A stretch of DNA of 31,243 nucleotides. Source: SIG672 sp045657105. GTDB lineage: Bacteria; Bacillota; Clostridia; Oscillospirales; CAG-272. Below, piece by piece: positions 29,804 through 31,243 of this stretch. The DNA is taken from NCBI GenBank assembly GCA_045657105.1, contig JAZOSN010000060.1, positions 1 to 31,243 of the forward strand, written 5' to 3'. A program made the translations under genes and the position numbers. Under the pieces are notes generated by a model. That model made no database searches. It saw nothing but the letters and a program-made list of their open reading frames with translations, and was not told the origin of the DNA. How positions within the stretch are numbered: the first letter of the stretch is position 1; every line of letters starts with the position of its first letter.

Positions 29804-31243
29804 TTCTCGTCACCTCCGCCCGTCTGCTGAGTATAGACCTCGCGGTAGATCTCGCTCTTTTCAAGGAGCTCGTTATGTGTTCCCACGGCAGATATTTTTC
29901 CGCCGTCCATAACTATTATAATATCGGCGTCCTGAACAGATGCCACACGTTGTGCAATAATGATCTTGGTCGTTTCGGGGATATACTTCTTGAATCCACT
30001 TCGAATGAGCATATCGGTCTTGGTATCTACCGCACTCGTCGAGTCGTCAAGAATAAGTATCTTCGGCTTTTTAAGAAGTGCTCTTGCGATACAAAGACGC
30101 TGCTTCTGTCCGCCTGAAACGTTAGTTCCCCCCTGCTCAATATAGGTATCGTAGCCGTCCGGGAAGCTTCTCACAAATTCGTCCGCCTGAGCGAGCTTAC
30201 AAGCCTCTGCGAGCTCTTCGTCTGTCGCGTCGGCGTTACCCCATCTCAGATTTTCCTTTATCGTGCCCGAGAAAAGCAGGTTCTTTTGGAGAACCATAGC
30301 AACAGAGCCTCTGAGAGTATCAATATCGTATTTACGAACGTCAACTCCGCCGACACTTACGCTACCCTCGGTAACGTCGTATAGACGGGGGATAAGCTGA
30401 ACTATCGTCGATTTACTCGAACCCGTACCTCCGAGAATACCAACCGTTGCACCCGAAGGGATAGTGAGATTTATATCGGAAAGCGCATATTTCTCTGCCT
30501 TTTCCGAATACTTGAAGCTTACGTTATCAAACACGACAGATCCGTCGCGCACCTCGGTAACGGGAGATTCGGGATTTGCGAGCGAGGGCTTTTCACTGAG
30601 CACCTCGTAGATACGCTTCATTGATTCAGAGGACATAGTGAGCATTACGAAGATCATAGAGAGCATCATAAGGTTCATAAGTATCTGCATACCGTATGTG
30701 AGCATAGCGGAAATGTGACCGATGTCAATAACCTGACCCATATGCTCAATTGTCAGCTTTGAACCAACAATAAGAACGAAAACCATATTGAAATTCATAC
30801 AAATCTGCATAAGAGGAGTGTTAAAGGCAACGATCCTTTCAGCCTGTGTGAACTCCTTGCAGATATCATTGGCTGCAGCGCCGAACTTTTCCTTTTCGTG
30901 TTCTTCCCTTGAGAAGCCCTTTACAACGCGCATAGCGCGAACGTTCTCCTCAATGGACTCGTTGAGCTTGTCGTACTTTCTGAACACTCTGCGGAACGCA
31001 GGCATAGCGAACTTCGCGATCATAATAAGGCCGAAGATGAGCACGGGCACAACGACAACGAACGCCGTTGCAAGCGCGCCACCCATAATGTACGCCATAA
31101 CGATCGAGAAGATGAACATAAGCGGAGAGCGTACTGCCGTACGGATGATCATCATATAGGACATCTGAATGTTCGCGATATCCGTGGTCATTCTCGTAAC
31201 GAGCGAGGATGAGGGGAACTTGTCCATATTCTCAAACGAGTAC
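29800..31243 (-). CDS. ABC exporter, heterodimer subunit with degenerate ATPase site; N-terminus beyond window
   Basis: C-terminal 480 residues or so of a TMD-NBD exporter; the frame stays open to the right edge (YSFENMDKFPSSSLVTRMTT). NBD motifs: Walker A GGTGSSKST, signature VSGGQKQR, Walker B ILILDDSTSAVD, in which Asp replaces the catalytic Glu, and IIIAQRVAS, in which Gln replaces the switch His. Both changes are the known signature of the degenerate site in heterodimeric exporters such as BmrC and TM287. With the next gene it forms the functional transporter. Confidence 0.92.
   Translation of the reverse strand, partial: YSFENMDKFPSSSLVTRMTTDIANIQMSYMMIIRTAVRSPLMFIFSIVMAYIMGGALATAFVVVVPVLIFGLIMIAKFAMPAFRRVFRKYDKLNESIEENVRAMRVVKGFSREEHEKEKFGAAANDICKEFTQAERIVAFNTPLMQICMNFNMVFVLIVGSKLTIEHMGQVIDIGHISAMLTYGMQILMNLMMLSMIFVMLTMSSESMKRIYEVLSEKPSLANPESPVTEVRDGSVVFDNVSFKYSEKAEKYALSDINLTIPSGATVGILGGTGSSKSTIVQLIPRLYDVTEGSVSVGGVDVRKYDIDTLRGSVAMVLQKNLLFSGTIKENLRWGNADATDEELAEACKLAQADEFVRSFPDGYDTYIEQGGTNVSGGQKQRLCIARALLKKPKILILDDSTSAVDTKTDMLIRSGFKKYIPETTKIIIAQRVASVQDADIIIVMDGGKISAVGTHNELLEKSEIYREVYTQQTGGGDEK

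Overview
The window looks like a chromosome segment from an anaerobic Gram-positive bacterium of the Clostridia (Bacillota), probably an uncultured gut or rumen lineage. The basis is near-consensus TTGACA/TATAAT promoters, strong GGAGG ribosome sites, tRNAs without an encoded CCA, short hairpin + U-run terminators, meso-diaminopimelate dehydrogenase, BspA-type leucine-rich repeats and lipobox lipoproteins. Genus and species cannot be read from this. No phage, transposase, CRISPR array or rRNA was seen.

Layout. (1) 1-2341, minus strand: an array of small secreted or membrane-anchored proteins of unknown function. It is visibly decaying: a 176-bp near-identical duplication, a likely 1-bp frameshift, truncated remnants and a 12-bp-stem palindromic repeat at a duplication breakpoint. 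The array starts from a perfect promoter followed by a leader that can fold into mutually exclusive hairpins, one terminator-like. (2) 2470-3937: a membrane-anchored BspA-like leucine-rich-repeat protein. (3) 3989-8193: a complete potABCD polyamine importer operon, with a two-codon ORF between the ribosome site and potA and a PotD that carries a C-terminal membrane helix. (4) 8194-13707: an EamA/DMT exporter with a structured upstream region, then minus-strand ddh, a small P-loop protein, pgi and a D,D-carboxypeptidase. (5) 13720-15746: a triple-repeat surface protein with a sorting-like C-terminus. (6) 15830-20231, minus: a tightly packed operon of aspartokinase, FkbM-type methyltransferase and ABC-F ATPase. 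(7) 20448-24343: the Mg transporter mgtE, tRNA-Leu, two adjacent COG0523/CobW GTPases (one with a five-unit His/Cys/Asp/Glu metal-binding repeat, one fused to a DUF1980-like domain), and tRNA-Val. (8) 24412-27042: two tandem lipoproteins sharing a C-terminal KPVIYLYPEEE domain but with one versus three N-terminal modules. (9) 27088-31243: a multi-pass membrane protein, then a heterodimeric ABC exporter pair whose first subunit runs off the right edge.

Functional reading. Much of the window is envelope and transport: polyamine and Mg uptake, a putative metal-chaperone pair, drug/lipid-type ABC export, and cell-wall synthesis (DAP dehydrogenase and aspartokinase feed DAP, the carboxypeptidase trims peptidoglycan). 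The least understood parts, and the best places to look for something new, are the left-edge array with its leader RNA, the CobW pair, and the KPVIYLYPEEE tandem.
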